Shown: positions 39,493 to 47,921 of the stretch, one piece after another
How positions within the stretch are numbered: position 1 is the stretch's first letter
Layout of the letters: every line of letters begins with the position of its first letter
DNA from: Bacteroidota bacterium
Lineage (GTDB): Bacteria; Bacteroidota; Bacteroidia; Flavobacteriales; Weeksellaceae
Direction: 5' to 3'
DNA length: 47,921 nt
Assembly (NCBI GenBank): GCA_023419095.1
Contig: JAEZYN010000140.1
Coordinates: 1 to 47,921 of the forward strand
The notes under the pieces: generated by a model
The model's input: the letters and a program-made list of their open reading frames with translations, nothing else
Database searches by the model: none
Told to the model about the DNA's origin: nothing
Position numbers and translations under genes: made by a program

Positions 39493-42400
39493 ATGAGTAA
39501 ATCTAAAGCAGTCGCTAAAACTCAGGGAAATGAAAGGATCAATTTCTCCGCCGCAAAGGGAAAAATTGAGACGCCTGACTTTTTGGACATTCAGATCCAG
39601 TCATTCAAAGAATTTTTCCAGCTCGATACCTTGCCGGAGCAGAGAGTAAACGAAACTCTGTACAAAACCTTTGAAGAAAATTTCCCGATCACCGATTCCC
39701 GAAACCAGTTCGTGCTGGAATTTCTGGATTATCTGGTAGACTCACCACGTTACTCCATCGACGAGTGTGTGGAAAGAGGACTGACGTATTCAGTTCCCCT
39801 CAAAGCCCGACTTAAACTTTACTGTACAGACCCTGAACATGAAGATTTTCAGACCGTTGTACAGGATGTGTATTTAGGTCCGGTTCCTTATATGACGCCT
39901 TCCGGTTCATTTATCATTAATGGTGCCGAACGTGTTATCGTAACCCAGCTTCACCGTTCTCCGGGTGTGTTCTTCGGACAGACCTACCACGCGAACGGAA
40001 CCAAGCTGTATTATTCCAGAATTATCCCTTTCAAAGGATCGTGGATGGAATTTACAACCGATATAAACAGTGTAATGTATGCTTACATCGACCGTAAGAA
40101 GAAATTACCGTTAACGACTTTATTAAGAGCAATCGGTTTCGAATCCGATAAAGATATCCTCCAGATTTTCGACCTTGCAGAAGAAGTGAAAGTTTCTAAA
40201 GCAGCATTGAAAAAAGTAGAAGGCAGAACTTTGGCAGCGAGAGTTTTGAACACATGGTTCGAAGATTTCGTTGACGAAGACACCGGCGAGGTAGTTTCTA
40301 TCGAAAGAAACGAGATCATCCTCGACCGTGAAACGATTCTTGAAAAAGAACATTTAGATCTTATCCTGGATGCTGGTGTGAAATCGATCCTGATTCACAA
40401 AGAAAATTCCAACGAATTCTCTATCATCCAGAATACTTTACAGAAAGACCCGACCAACTCCGAAAAAGAAGCGGTGGAGTATATCTACCGTCAGTTGCGT
40501 AACGCAGATCCGCCAGATGAGGAAACAGCACGTGGAATCATCGAGAAATTGTTCTTCTCAGAACAACGTTACTCATTAGGGGAAGTTGGACGTTACAGGC
40601 TTAATAAGAAATTAGGACTAAATATTCCTGAGAACACAGAAGTTTTAACAAAAGAAGATATCATCTCAATCGTAAGACACCTTATCGAGTTGGTAAACTC
40701 TAAAGCGGAAGTTGATGATATCGATCACTTATCGAACAGAAGAATCAAGACTGTTGGTGAGCAGCTTTCAGGACAGTTCGGTGTAGGTCTTTCAAGAATT
40801 GCAAGAACGATCCGGGAGCGTATGAATGTTAGAGATAACGAAATCTTTACGCCGATAGACCTTGTTAACGCAAAAACTTTAACATCAGTAATTAATTCAT
40901 TCTTTGGTACCAACCAGCTTTCTCAGTTCATGGACCAAACCAACCCGCTGTCAGAAATCACGCACAAGCGTCGTCTTTCTGCCCTGGGACCTGGTGGTCT
41001 ATCGAGAGAAAGAGCAGGTTTCGAGGTACGTGACGTTCACCATACACATTATGGCCGTATCTGTCCGATCGAAACTCCTGAAGGACCAAACATTGGTTTG
41101 ATCTCCTCCTTAGGAATCTACGCTAAGATCAATAACTTAGGGTTCATCGAAACTCCATATAGAAAGGTAACAAACGGTAAGGTAGATCTTAAGACGCCTG
41201 CAGTTTTCCTTAATGCTGAGGACGAAGAAGACAAAGTGATTGCTCAGGCAAACGTTGAAATGAACGAAGACGGCTCCATCTCTACAGACCGTGTTATTGC
41301 CCGTCTTGACGGTGATTATCCGGTAGTGGAACCACAGCAGGTTGACTTGATCGACGTGGCACCAAACCAGATTTCTGGTATCTCCGCTTCATTGATTCCC
41401 TTCCTGGAACATGATGATGCGAACCGTGCGTTGATGGGATCTAACATGATGCGTCAGGCCGTTCCATTGTTGAAGCCTGAAGCACCGATTGTAGGTACAG
41501 GTCTTGAAGATCAGGTGGCCAGAGATTCACGTGTGCTGATCAATGCCGAAGGAAACGGTACAGTAGAGTATGTGGATGCTGACAAAATCACAATTAAGTA
41601 CGAAAGAAGCGAGGATGACGATCTGGTATCGTTCGAATCGGCTACTAAGACATATAAACTTACCAAATTCAGAAAAACCAACCAGAGTACGACCATTACT
41701 TTGAGACCAAACGTAAGAGTTGGTGACAAAGTGCAGAAAGGTCAGGTTCTTTGCGACGGTTATGCAACTGAAAACGGTGAACTGGCATTGGGTAGAAACC
41801 TTGTGGTTGCTTTCATGCCTTGGAAGGGTTATAACTTTGAGGATGCGATCGTAATCAACGAAAAAGTTGTGCGTGAAGACTGGTTTACCTCAATCCACGT
41901 AGATGAGTATTCCCTTGAAGTTCGTGATACCAAATTGGGTATGGAAGAACTTACGGCAGATATCCCGAATGTTTCGGAAGAAGCGACTAAGGACCTCGAC
42001 GAAAACGGTATGATCCGTATCGGTGCTGAAGTGAAGCCTGGAGACATCATGATTGGTAAGATTACTCCAAAAGGTGAATCAGACCCAACTCCGGAAGAGA
42101 AACTTCTTCGCGCGATCTTTGGTGACAAAGCCGGTGACGTGAAAGATGCTTCTTTGAAGGCAGATTCTTCGTTAAGAGGTGTGGTAATCAACAAAAAACT
42201 CTTCTCAAGAAACATTAAAGACAAGAAAAAGAGAACTGAAGAGAAGCTTAAACTAGAAGAAATCGAAAACACGTACAAAGCGAAATTCGATCAGTTGAGA
42301 AACACGCTTCTTGAAAAACTTGGGACACTTGTAAACGGTAAAACTTCTCAGGGAGTGAATAACGACCTTGATGAGGAAATCATCGGAAAAGGTGTGAAGT

Positions 42401-43320
42401 TTACTACGAAACTACTTCAGAGTGTTGAAGATTACGTGAATGTAAGCGGAGCAGACTGGACGGTAGATGCCGATAAAAATGAGTTGATCAAGCAGTTGAT
42501 CCACAACTACAAGATTAAATTCAACGATATCCAAGGTGTTAAAAACCGCGAGAAATTTGCAATCTCAATCGGTGACGAACTTCCTGCAGGTATCATCAAG
42601 CTTGCTAAAGTTTACATCGCTAAGAAACGTAAACTGAACGTAGGAGATAAGATGGCAGGTCGTCACGGTAACAAAGGTATCGTATCAAGAATCGTTCGCG
42701 AAGAAGATATGCCATTCCTTGAAGACGGAACACCTGTAGACATCGTGCTTAACCCACTTGGGGTACCGTCACGTATGAACATCGGTCAGATCTACGAAAC
42801 CGTTCTTGGATGGGCAGGTCAGAAATTAGGATTGAAATTCGCAACGCCGATCTTCGATGGTGCCAATATCGATCAGATTACCGACTATACCAACCAGGCA
42901 GGTCTTCCGGAATTCGGATCTACTTATCTGTATGATGGCGGTACCGGTGAAAGATTCTCTCAGCCGGCTACAGTAGGTGTAATTTATATGCTGAAATTGG
43001 GTCACATGGTAGATGATAAGATGCACGCACGTTCTATCGGGCCGTATTCATTGATCACGCAGCAGCCACTTGGTGGTAAGGCGCAGTTCGGTGGACAGCG
43101 TTTCGGTGAGATGGAGGTTTGGGCGCTTGAGGCATTTGGTGCTTCGAACATCCTTAGAGAGATCCTCACCGTGAAGTCTGATGATGTTATCGGTAGAGCT
43201 AAAACTTATGAAGCAATTGCTAAAGGTGAAGCAATGCCAGAACCTGGTATTCCGGAGTCCTTCAACGTATTGCTGCATGAACTGCAGGGCCTTGGACTTG
43301 ATATAAGACTGGAAGAATAG
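39493..43320 (+). CDS. rpoB: DNA-directed RNA polymerase subunit beta
   Basis: Catalytic beta subunit, 1275 aa. It covers the protrusion and lobes, the rifampicin-binding fork loop FFGTNQLSQFMDQTNPL (from Phe470) with SEITHKRRLSALGPGGL, and the C-terminal clamp (GRHGNKGI, GGKAQFGGQRFGEMEVWALEA). The residues equivalent to E. coli Asp516, His526 and Ser531 are Asp481, His491 and Ser496, all wild type, so this cluster carries no classic rifampicin-resistance change. E. coli Ile530 is Leu495. Transcribed from the promoter at 39105-39136; rpoC follows after 104 bp containing a heptamer array. Confidence 0.98.
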   Translation: MSKSKAVAKTQGNERINFSAAKGKIETPDFLDIQIQSFKEFFQLDTLPEQRVNETLYKTFEENFPITDSRNQFVLEFLDYLVDSPRYSIDECVERGLTYSVPLKARLKLYCTDPEHEDFQTVVQDVYLGPVPYMTPSGSFIINGAERVIVTQLHRSPGVFFGQTYHANGTKLYYSRIIPFKGSWMEFTTDINSVMYAYIDRKKKLPLTTLLRAIGFESDKDILQIFDLAEEVKVSKAALKKVEGRTLAARVLNTWFEDFVDEDTGEVVSIERNEIILDRETILEKEHLDLILDAGVKSILIHKENSNEFSIIQNTLQKDPTNSEKEAVEYIYRQLRNADPPDEETARGIIEKLFFSEQRYSLGEVGRYRLNKKLGLNIPENTEVLTKEDIISIVRHLIELVNSKAEVDDIDHLSNRRIKTVGEQLSGQFGVGLSRIARTIRERMNVRDNEIFTPIDLVNAKTLTSVINSFFGTNQLSQFMDQTNPLSEITHKRRLSALGPGGLSRERAGFEVRDVHHTHYGRICPIETPEGPNIGLISSLGIYAKINNLGFIETPYRKVTNGKVDLKTPAVFLNAEDEEDKVIAQANVEMNEDGSISTDRVIARLDGDYPVVEPQQVDLIDVAPNQISGISASLIPFLEHDDANRALMGSNMMRQAVPLLKPEAPIVGTGLEDQVARDSRVLINAEGNGTVEYVDADKITIKYERSEDDDLVSFESATKTYKLTKFRKTNQSTTITLRPNVRVGDKVQKGQVLCDGYATENGELALGRNLVVAFMPWKGYNFEDAIVINEKVVREDWFTSIHVDEYSLEVRDTKLGMEELTADIPNVSEEATKDLDENGMIRIGAEVKPGDIMIGKITPKGESDPTPEEKLLRAIFGDKAGDVKDASLKADSSLRGVVINKKLFSRNIKDKKKRTEEKLKLEEIENTYKAKFDQLRNTLLEKLGTLVNGKTSQGVNNDLDEEIIGKGVKFTTKLLQSVEDYVNVSGADWTVDADKNELIKQLIHNYKIKFNDIQGVKNREKFAISIGDELPAGIIKLAKVYIAKKRKLNVGDKMAGRHGNKGIVSRIVREEDMPFLEDGTPVDIVLNPLGVPSRMNIGQIYETVLGWAGQKLGLKFATPIFDGANIDQITDYTNQAGLPEFGSTYLYDGGTGERFSQPATVGVIYMLKLGHMVDDKMHARSIGPYSLITQQPLGGKAQFGGQRFGEMEVWALEAFGASNILREILTVKSDDVIGRAKTYEAIAKGEAMPEPGIPESFNVLLHELQGLGLDIRLEE

Positions 43321-43416
43321 ACAAGAGATTTTTAGACAGGAGACACAAGACCAAATATGGGTCAAGAGAAATTCTCTAATCTCCAATCTTCAATCTCTCA
43401 ATCTTTTAATCTAAAC
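43320..43416 (+). repeat. Two-part heptamer array between rpoB and rpoC
   Basis: Left units overlap the rpoB stop: GACAAGA, GATTTTTA, GACAGGA, GACACAA, GACCAAA (43320-43355). Right units: TCTCTAA, TCTCCAA, TCTTCAA, TCTCTCAA, TCTTTTAA, TCTAAAC (43373-43416; two are octamers). A small hairpin AGAGAA/TTCTCT joins the halves. The array ends 8 bp before the rpoC ATG, so it forms the whole intercistronic leader. Confidence 0.7.
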
Positions 43417-43424
43417 AAAAAAAA

Positions 43425-46400
43425 ATGTCAAATAAAAATAAAACAAGTAATTTCAGTAAAATTACTATCGGTCTTGCTTCTCCGGAATCCATCCTTCAGG
43501 ATTCTCGCGGTGAGGTTTTAAAGCCCGAAACCATTAACTACAGAACCCACAAACCGGAACGTGACGGCTTGTTCTGCGAGAAAATCTTCGGTCCCGTGAA
43601 GGATTATGAATGTGCTTGCGGTAAATACAAGAGAATCCGATACAAAGGAATCGTTTGCGACCGTTGTGGTGTAGAAGTTACCGAGAAAAAAGTACGTAGA
43701 GAGCGTATCGGCCACATCGGCCTGGTAGTTCCTGTGGCTCATATCTGGTATTTCCGTTCTTTGCCGAACAAAATCGGTTATCTTTTGGGTCTTCCGTCCA
43801 AAAAGCTCGACATGATCATCTATTACGAAAGATATGTCGTGATTCAAGCCGGTATCGCCAAAAAAGCCGACGGCTCTGATTTTGAGGACAAAGAATTCCT
43901 TACTGAGGAAGAGTATCTTGATATCATGGATACGCTTCCGGCAGAAAACCAATATCTTGATGATTCTGACCCGAATAAATTCGTTGCCAAAATGGGTGCC
44001 GAAGCGGTAGAAGAATTATTGAGAAGAATCGATCTGGATACGTTGTCTTTCGACCTTCGTCACAAAGCACACAACGAATCTTCAAAACAGAGAAGAACAG
44101 AAGCATTAAAAAGATTGAATGTTGTTGAAGCCATCCGTGGTGCAAACACCAGAATGATCAACCGTCCGGAATGGATGATTATGCGTGTTCTTCCTGTTAT
44201 CCCACCAGAATTGAGACCTTTGGTTCCACTGGATGGAGGTAGATTCGCGACATCCGATCTTAATGACCTTTACAGAAGAGTAATCATCAGAAACAACCGT
44301 TTGAAGAGACTTTTAGAGATTAAAGCTCCGGAAGTAATCCTTAGAAACGAGAAGCGTATGCTTCAGGAATCTGTAGATTCACTATTCGATAATACAAGAA
44401 AATCATCAGCTGTAAAATCTGAGTCGAACAGACCATTGAAATCACTTTCAGATTCATTGAAAGGTAAGCAAGGTCGTTTCCGTCAGAACTTATTGGGTAA
44501 GCGTGTGGATTATTCAGCGCGTTCGGTAATTGTTGTAGGTCCAAACCTTCAGCTTCACGAATGTGGTATCCCGAAAGATATGGCTGCTGAACTTTACAAA
44601 CCATTCATCATCAGAAAACTGATTGAAAGAGGTATAGTAAAGACCGTGAAATCTGCAAAAAGAATCATCGACAGAAAAGAACCTGTTGTATATGACATCC
44701 TGGAAGGCGTAATGAAAGGCCACCCGGTTCTTCTGAACAGGGCACCTACCCTTCACAGGCTGGGTATCCAGGCGTTCCAGCCAAAAATGATCGAAGGTAA
44801 AGCTATTCAGTTGCACCCGTTGGTTACCACGGCATTCAACGCGGATTTCGATGGTGACCAGATGGCAGTTCACTTACCGTTAGGTCCAGAGGCTATCTTG
44901 GAAGCTCAGCTGTTGATGCTAGGTTCTCAGAATATCCTTAACCCGGCGAACGGTTCCCCAATTACGGTACCTTCTCAGGACATGGTATTGGGTCTGTATT
45001 TTATGACCAAACAACTAGATTCTACAGATACAATGAAAGTGAAAGGTGAAGGCCTAGCCTTCTATTCACCGGAAGAAGTAGAAATCGCTTATGCGGAAGG
45101 TCAGGTTTCCCTCAATGCGAAAATCAGATGTAGAGTACCGGTAAAGGAAGAAGGCGAAATCGTTGTCAAATTGATCGAAACTACAGTCGGTAGAGTATTG
45201 TTTAACCAGATTGTACCTAAAAAATCAGGGTATGTTAATGAATTGCTTACCAAGAAATCGTTGAGAAACGTTATTGGTAGAGTATTGGCAGATACAGATT
45301 TCCCTACAACGGTGAAGTTCCTTGATGATATGAAAGACTTAGGTTATTCTAACGCATTCAAAGGAGGTCTTTCATTTAGCCTTGGAGACATCGTGATCCC
45401 GGCTGAAAAGAAAACAATGATCGCGCAGGCGGTTGAGAACGTAGACGAAATCAAGGCCAACTATAACATGGGTCTTATTACCGATACAGAACGTTATAAC
45501 CAGGTGATTGACGTTTGGACCAACACCAACGCAGGATTAACCGAGATGATCATGAGCAGAATGAAAACCGACCAGGGTGGGTTTAATTCAGTTTATATGA
45601 TGCTTGATTCCGGTGCGAGGGGTTCCAAAGAACAGATCCGTCAGCTTTCAGGGATGCGTGGATTGATGGCGAAACCACAAAAAGCGGGTTCTACAGGCGC
45701 GGAAATTATCGAAAACCCGATTGTAGCGAACTTTAAGGAAGGCCTTTCGATCCTTGAGTACTTTATCTCCACCCACGGTGCACGTAAAGGCCTTGCGGAT
45801 ACTGCACTTAAGACGGCCGATGCTGGTTACCTGACCAGAAGATTGGTAGACGTTGCGCAGGATGTCATCATTACCGAAGACGACTGTGGAACTTTGAGAG
45901 GTACTGAAATTTCTCCGTTAAAGAAAAATGACGAAGTCGTAGAAAGACTTGCCGAAAGAATCTTAGGTAGAGTTTCCCTTCACAACGTTTACGACCCCGA
46001 AACCGACGAAGTTTTGGTAAATGCAGATGAACTCATCGATGAGTCACTGGCCAGAAAAATCGAAGGGGCAGGTATTGAAGTTGTAGAAGTGCGTTCACCA
46101 TTGACGTGTGAAACCAAGAAAGGTATTTGCGCGAAATGTTACGGACGTAACCTTGCAACTGGTAAACCTATTCACATGGGTGAAGCCGTTGGGGTTATCG
46201 CAGCACAGTCGATTGGTGAGCCGGGAACCCAGCTTACACTGAGAACCTTCCACCAGGGTGGTACCGCAGGTAACATTTCCGAGAATCCATCCATCGTTGC
46301 AAGACGTGACGGTATCGTGGAAATGGACGAAGTGAGAACGGTAACTTCCGAAAATGAAGAAGGCAAGAAAGCTGAAATCCTTGTTTCACGTTCAACAGAA

Positions 46401-47690
46401 TTCCGTTTGGTTGCAGACAATGCAGCACGTACCCCGTTGATGGTGGCAAACGTACCTTATGGTTCAGAGCTATTGGTGAAACCGGGTGATAAAGTGAAAA
46501 AAGGCGATACCATTGCGAAATGGGATCCGTATAACGCGGTAATTATTGCAGAATCTGCCGGTAAAGTAGAGTACGAAGACATCATCCAGGGAATTTCATT
46601 CCAGCTGGAAATCGATGAGCAGACAGGTTTCGAAGAGAAAGTAATCTCTGAATCAAGAAACAAGAAAGCCGTACCTACACTTAAAGTGGTAGATTCCAAA
46701 GGTGTTGAGCAGAAAGCATACAACCTTCCGGTTGGTGCCCACTTGATGGTAAACGATGGTGAAAAGATTAAGGCCGGTAAAGTCCTGATCAAGATCCCGC
46801 GTAAATCTGCAAAATCCGGGGATATCACGGGTGGTCTTCCAAGAGTTACCGAACTTTTCGAAGCGCGTAACCCTTCTAACCCAGCTGTTGTAACAGAAAT
46901 CGACGGTGTAGTTTCTTACGGTAAAATCAAGCGTGGTAACCGCGAATTGATCGTAGAAGCGAAAACCGGAGAAATCTCTAAATATTTGGTTAAACTTTCC
47001 AACCAGATCCTCGTTCAGGAAAATGACTTCGTTGTAGCCGGCGCGCCGCTGTCCGACGGATCCATCACGCCGGACGACATCCTGAAAATCAAAGGCCCAA
47101 CTGCCGTTCAGGAGTATCTGGTAAATGAAATCCAGGAAGTTTACCGACTTCAGGGGGTAAAAATTGATGATAAACACTTCGAAATCATCGTAAGACAGAT
47201 GATGACAAAAGTATCTATTGTTGATGGTGGTGACACCCAATTCCTTGAAGGTGCTCTGGAGCATAAATTCGATTTCCTTGAAGAAAACAACAGGGTATTT
47301 GGTCTAAAAGTAGTGACGGAAGCAGGAGATTCAAAAGCATTCTTGCCAGGCCAGATGATCACTGCCAGAGAACTGAGAGACGAAAACTCCAAACTGAAGC
47401 GTGAGGACCTAGCACTTGTAGAAGTGCGCGATGCTCTTCCTGCAACGGCGACACCTGTTTTACAGGGTATCACCAGAGCGGCGCTCCAAACCAAATCGTT
47501 CATGTCGGCAGCTTCCTTCCAGGAAACTACGAAAGTTTTGAACGAGGCGGCAGTTTCCGGAAAAGTAGATTACCTGACCGGTCTGAAAGAAAACGTAATT
47601 GTAGGACACAGAATCCCTGCAGGTACAGGTCTTAAAGACTATCAGAACATCATCGTAGGTTCTAAGAAAGAATTCGAAGATATAAACTAG
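43425..47690 (+). CDS. rpoC: DNA-directed RNA polymerase subunit beta-prime
   Basis: Catalytic subunit carrying the active site, 1421 aa. N-terminal zinc site Cys63, Cys65, Cys78, Cys81; the active-site loop NADFDGDQ at 472-479 with Mg ligands Asp474, Asp476, Asp478; the bridge helix and trigger loop region (GLMAKPQKAGSTGAEII, and IAAQSIGEPGTQLTLRTFH); and the second zinc site Cys821, Cys895, Cys902, Cys905. The length fits Bacteroidota beta-prime with its insertions. It follows rpoB in one operon. Termination or continuation into the DUF3467 gene is uncertain because the next gap is a heptamer hairpin without a T-run. Confidence 0.98.
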   Translation: MSNKNKTSNFSKITIGLASPESILQDSRGEVLKPETINYRTHKPERDGLFCEKIFGPVKDYECACGKYKRIRYKGIVCDRCGVEVTEKKVRRERIGHIGLVVPVAHIWYFRSLPNKIGYLLGLPSKKLDMIIYYERYVVIQAGIAKKADGSDFEDKEFLTEEEYLDIMDTLPAENQYLDDSDPNKFVAKMGAEAVEELLRRIDLDTLSFDLRHKAHNESSKQRRTEALKRLNVVEAIRGANTRMINRPEWMIMRVLPVIPPELRPLVPLDGGRFATSDLNDLYRRVIIRNNRLKRLLEIKAPEVILRNEKRMLQESVDSLFDNTRKSSAVKSESNRPLKSLSDSLKGKQGRFRQNLLGKRVDYSARSVIVVGPNLQLHECGIPKDMAAELYKPFIIRKLIERGIVKTVKSAKRIIDRKEPVVYDILEGVMKGHPVLLNRAPTLHRLGIQAFQPKMIEGKAIQLHPLVTTAFNADFDGDQMAVHLPLGPEAILEAQLLMLGSQNILNPANGSPITVPSQDMVLGLYFMTKQLDSTDTMKVKGEGLAFYSPEEVEIAYAEGQVSLNAKIRCRVPVKEEGEIVVKLIETTVGRVLFNQIVPKKSGYVNELLTKKSLRNVIGRVLADTDFPTTVKFLDDMKDLGYSNAFKGGLSFSLGDIVIPAEKKTMIAQAVENVDEIKANYNMGLITDTERYNQVIDVWTNTNAGLTEMIMSRMKTDQGGFNSVYMMLDSGARGSKEQIRQLSGMRGLMAKPQKAGSTGAEIIENPIVANFKEGLSILEYFISTHGARKGLADTALKTADAGYLTRRLVDVAQDVIITEDDCGTLRGTEISPLKKNDEVVERLAERILGRVSLHNVYDPETDEVLVNADELIDESLARKIEGAGIEVVEVRSPLTCETKKGICAKCYGRNLATGKPIHMGEAVGVIAAQSIGEPGTQLTLRTFHQGGTAGNISENPSIVARRDGIVEMDEVRTVTSENEEGKKAEILVSRSTEFRLVADNAARTPLMVANVPYGSELLVKPGDKVKKGDTIAKWDPYNAVIIAESAGKVEYEDIIQGISFQLEIDEQTGFEEKVISESRNKKAVPTLKVVDSKGVEQKAYNLPVGAHLMVNDGEKIKAGKVLIKIPRKSAKSGDITGGLPRVTELFEARNPSNPAVVTEIDGVVSYGKIKRGNRELIVEAKTGEISKYLVKLSNQILVQENDFVVAGAPLSDGSITPDDILKIKGPTAVQEYLVNEIQEVYRLQGVKIDDKHFEIIVRQMMTKVSIVDGGDTQFLEGALEHKFDFLEENNRVFGLKVVTEAGDSKAFLPGQMITARELRDENSKLKREDLALVEVRDALPATATPVLQGITRAALQTKSFMSAASFQETTKVLNEAAVSGKVDYLTGLKENVIVGHRIPAGTGLKDYQNIIVGSKKEFEDIN

Positions 47691-47696
47691 TTGAAG

Positions 47697-47752
47697 GTTG
47701 GCAGTTGTCAGTTGATCGTTTTATCAGCTGACAACCAACAACCAACAACTAC
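47697..47752 (+). repeat. Eight-unit heptamer hairpin after rpoC
   Basis: Eight contiguous 7-nt units: GTTGGCA, GTTGTCA, GTTGATC, GTTTTAT, CAGCTGA, CAACCAA, CAACCAA, CAACTAC. The first half is the complement theme of the second. TTGTCAGTTGAT (47705-47716) pairs over 12 bp with ATCAGCTGACAA (47723-47734), one G-T pair. No T-run follows, so it is not a classic terminator. Confidence 0.82.
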
Positions 47753-47781
47753 CAAAATAATTTAAAAATATTCAAAAAAAC

Positions 47782-47921
47782 ATGGACAACAACCAAAACC
47801 AAAATCAGGATCCAAACAACATCAACATCAACCTGAACGAAATGATCGCTGCGGGAGTTTATTGCAACCTTGCGTTGGTAAACCACTCACCTTCAGAATT
47901 CGTAGTAGATTTCATCCAGCT
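47782..47921 (+). CDS. DUF3467-family protein, 5' part
   Basis: 46 codons are visible before the right edge. MDNNQNQNQDPNNINI, then LNEMIAAGVYCNLALVNHS and PSEFVVDFIQ, match the small DUF3467 protein found next to rpoC in many Bacteroidota and other bacteria. Function unknown. The Asn/Gln-rich N-terminus is a common feature of the family here. The ATG at 47782 is the first in frame after the rpoC stop; the two genes are probably cotranscribed because no terminator separates them. Confidence 0.85.
   Translation, partial: MDNNQNQNQDPNNININLNEMIAAGVYCNLALVNHSPSEFVVDFIQ

Noticed and set aside
46653..47264. 203-codon minus-strand frame opposite rpoC
   Set aside because: Shadow of rpoC; biased codon use of a highly expressed gene often leaves long antisense frames.

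Overview
The window is chromosomal DNA from a flavobacterium in or near Chryseobacterium/Kaistella (Weeksellaceae). The evidence is Bacteroidota-type promoters (TTG, 17-23 bp, TAnnTTTG), type IX secretion sorting domains, a SusC/SusD pair, and the order rpsU-xerC-hpf-tRNAs-tuf-tRNA(Trp)-secE-nusG-rplKAJL-rpoBC. Assignments rest on reading the sequence and proteins directly; no database search was run. The taxon is an inference.

Layout. 1-6000: on the minus strand, the 5' part of argS (runs off the left edge) and a susC-susD outer-membrane uptake pair without adjacent enzymes. 6085-9343: rnhB and a large type IX secreted protein. 9434-13010: pyrG then yidC on the minus strand. 13216-16168: a membrane PAP2-type phosphatase, radA and an acpH-like gene. 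16165-19827: a DUF6702 lipobox-less exported protein (minus strand), a HupE/UreJ-like membrane protein and an M1 metallopeptidase. 19883-20914: an AT-rich secreted LRR protein. 21088-23424: groES and groEL separated by a four-helix-bundle (S23/IVP, Avd-like) gene. 23685-28922: a RibD_C/DHFR-like protein, ferritin and two tandem DUF3857 proteins. 28965-32129 (minus strand): an AddA/RecB-like helicase-nuclease. 32219-47921: the translation and transcription block: rpsU, xerC, hpf, tRNA Thr-Tyr-Gly-Thr, tuf, tRNA-Trp, secE, nusG, rplK, rplA, rplJ, rplL, rpoB, rpoC and the start of a DUF3467 gene.

How parts work together. The right third builds the ribosome, elongation factor and RNA polymerase. 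Its promoters share an extended -7 box, TAnnTTTGC followed mostly by A or G. A strong terminator after rplL, then a new promoter and an attenuator-like hairpin, appears to uncouple rpoBC from the ribosomal protein genes.

Most striking observation. Five intergenic loci (groES-groEL, 3' of groEL, rplL-rpoB, rpoB-rpoC, rpoC-DUF3467) carry arrays of 7-nt units. Each locus uses its own heptamer theme, and at most loci the two halves are mutually complementary, giving long imperfect hairpins. At one locus the two arms enclose the four-helix-bundle gene, and its start and stop codons lie inside heptamers. I propose these are full and empty forms of one element family, possibly undescribed.
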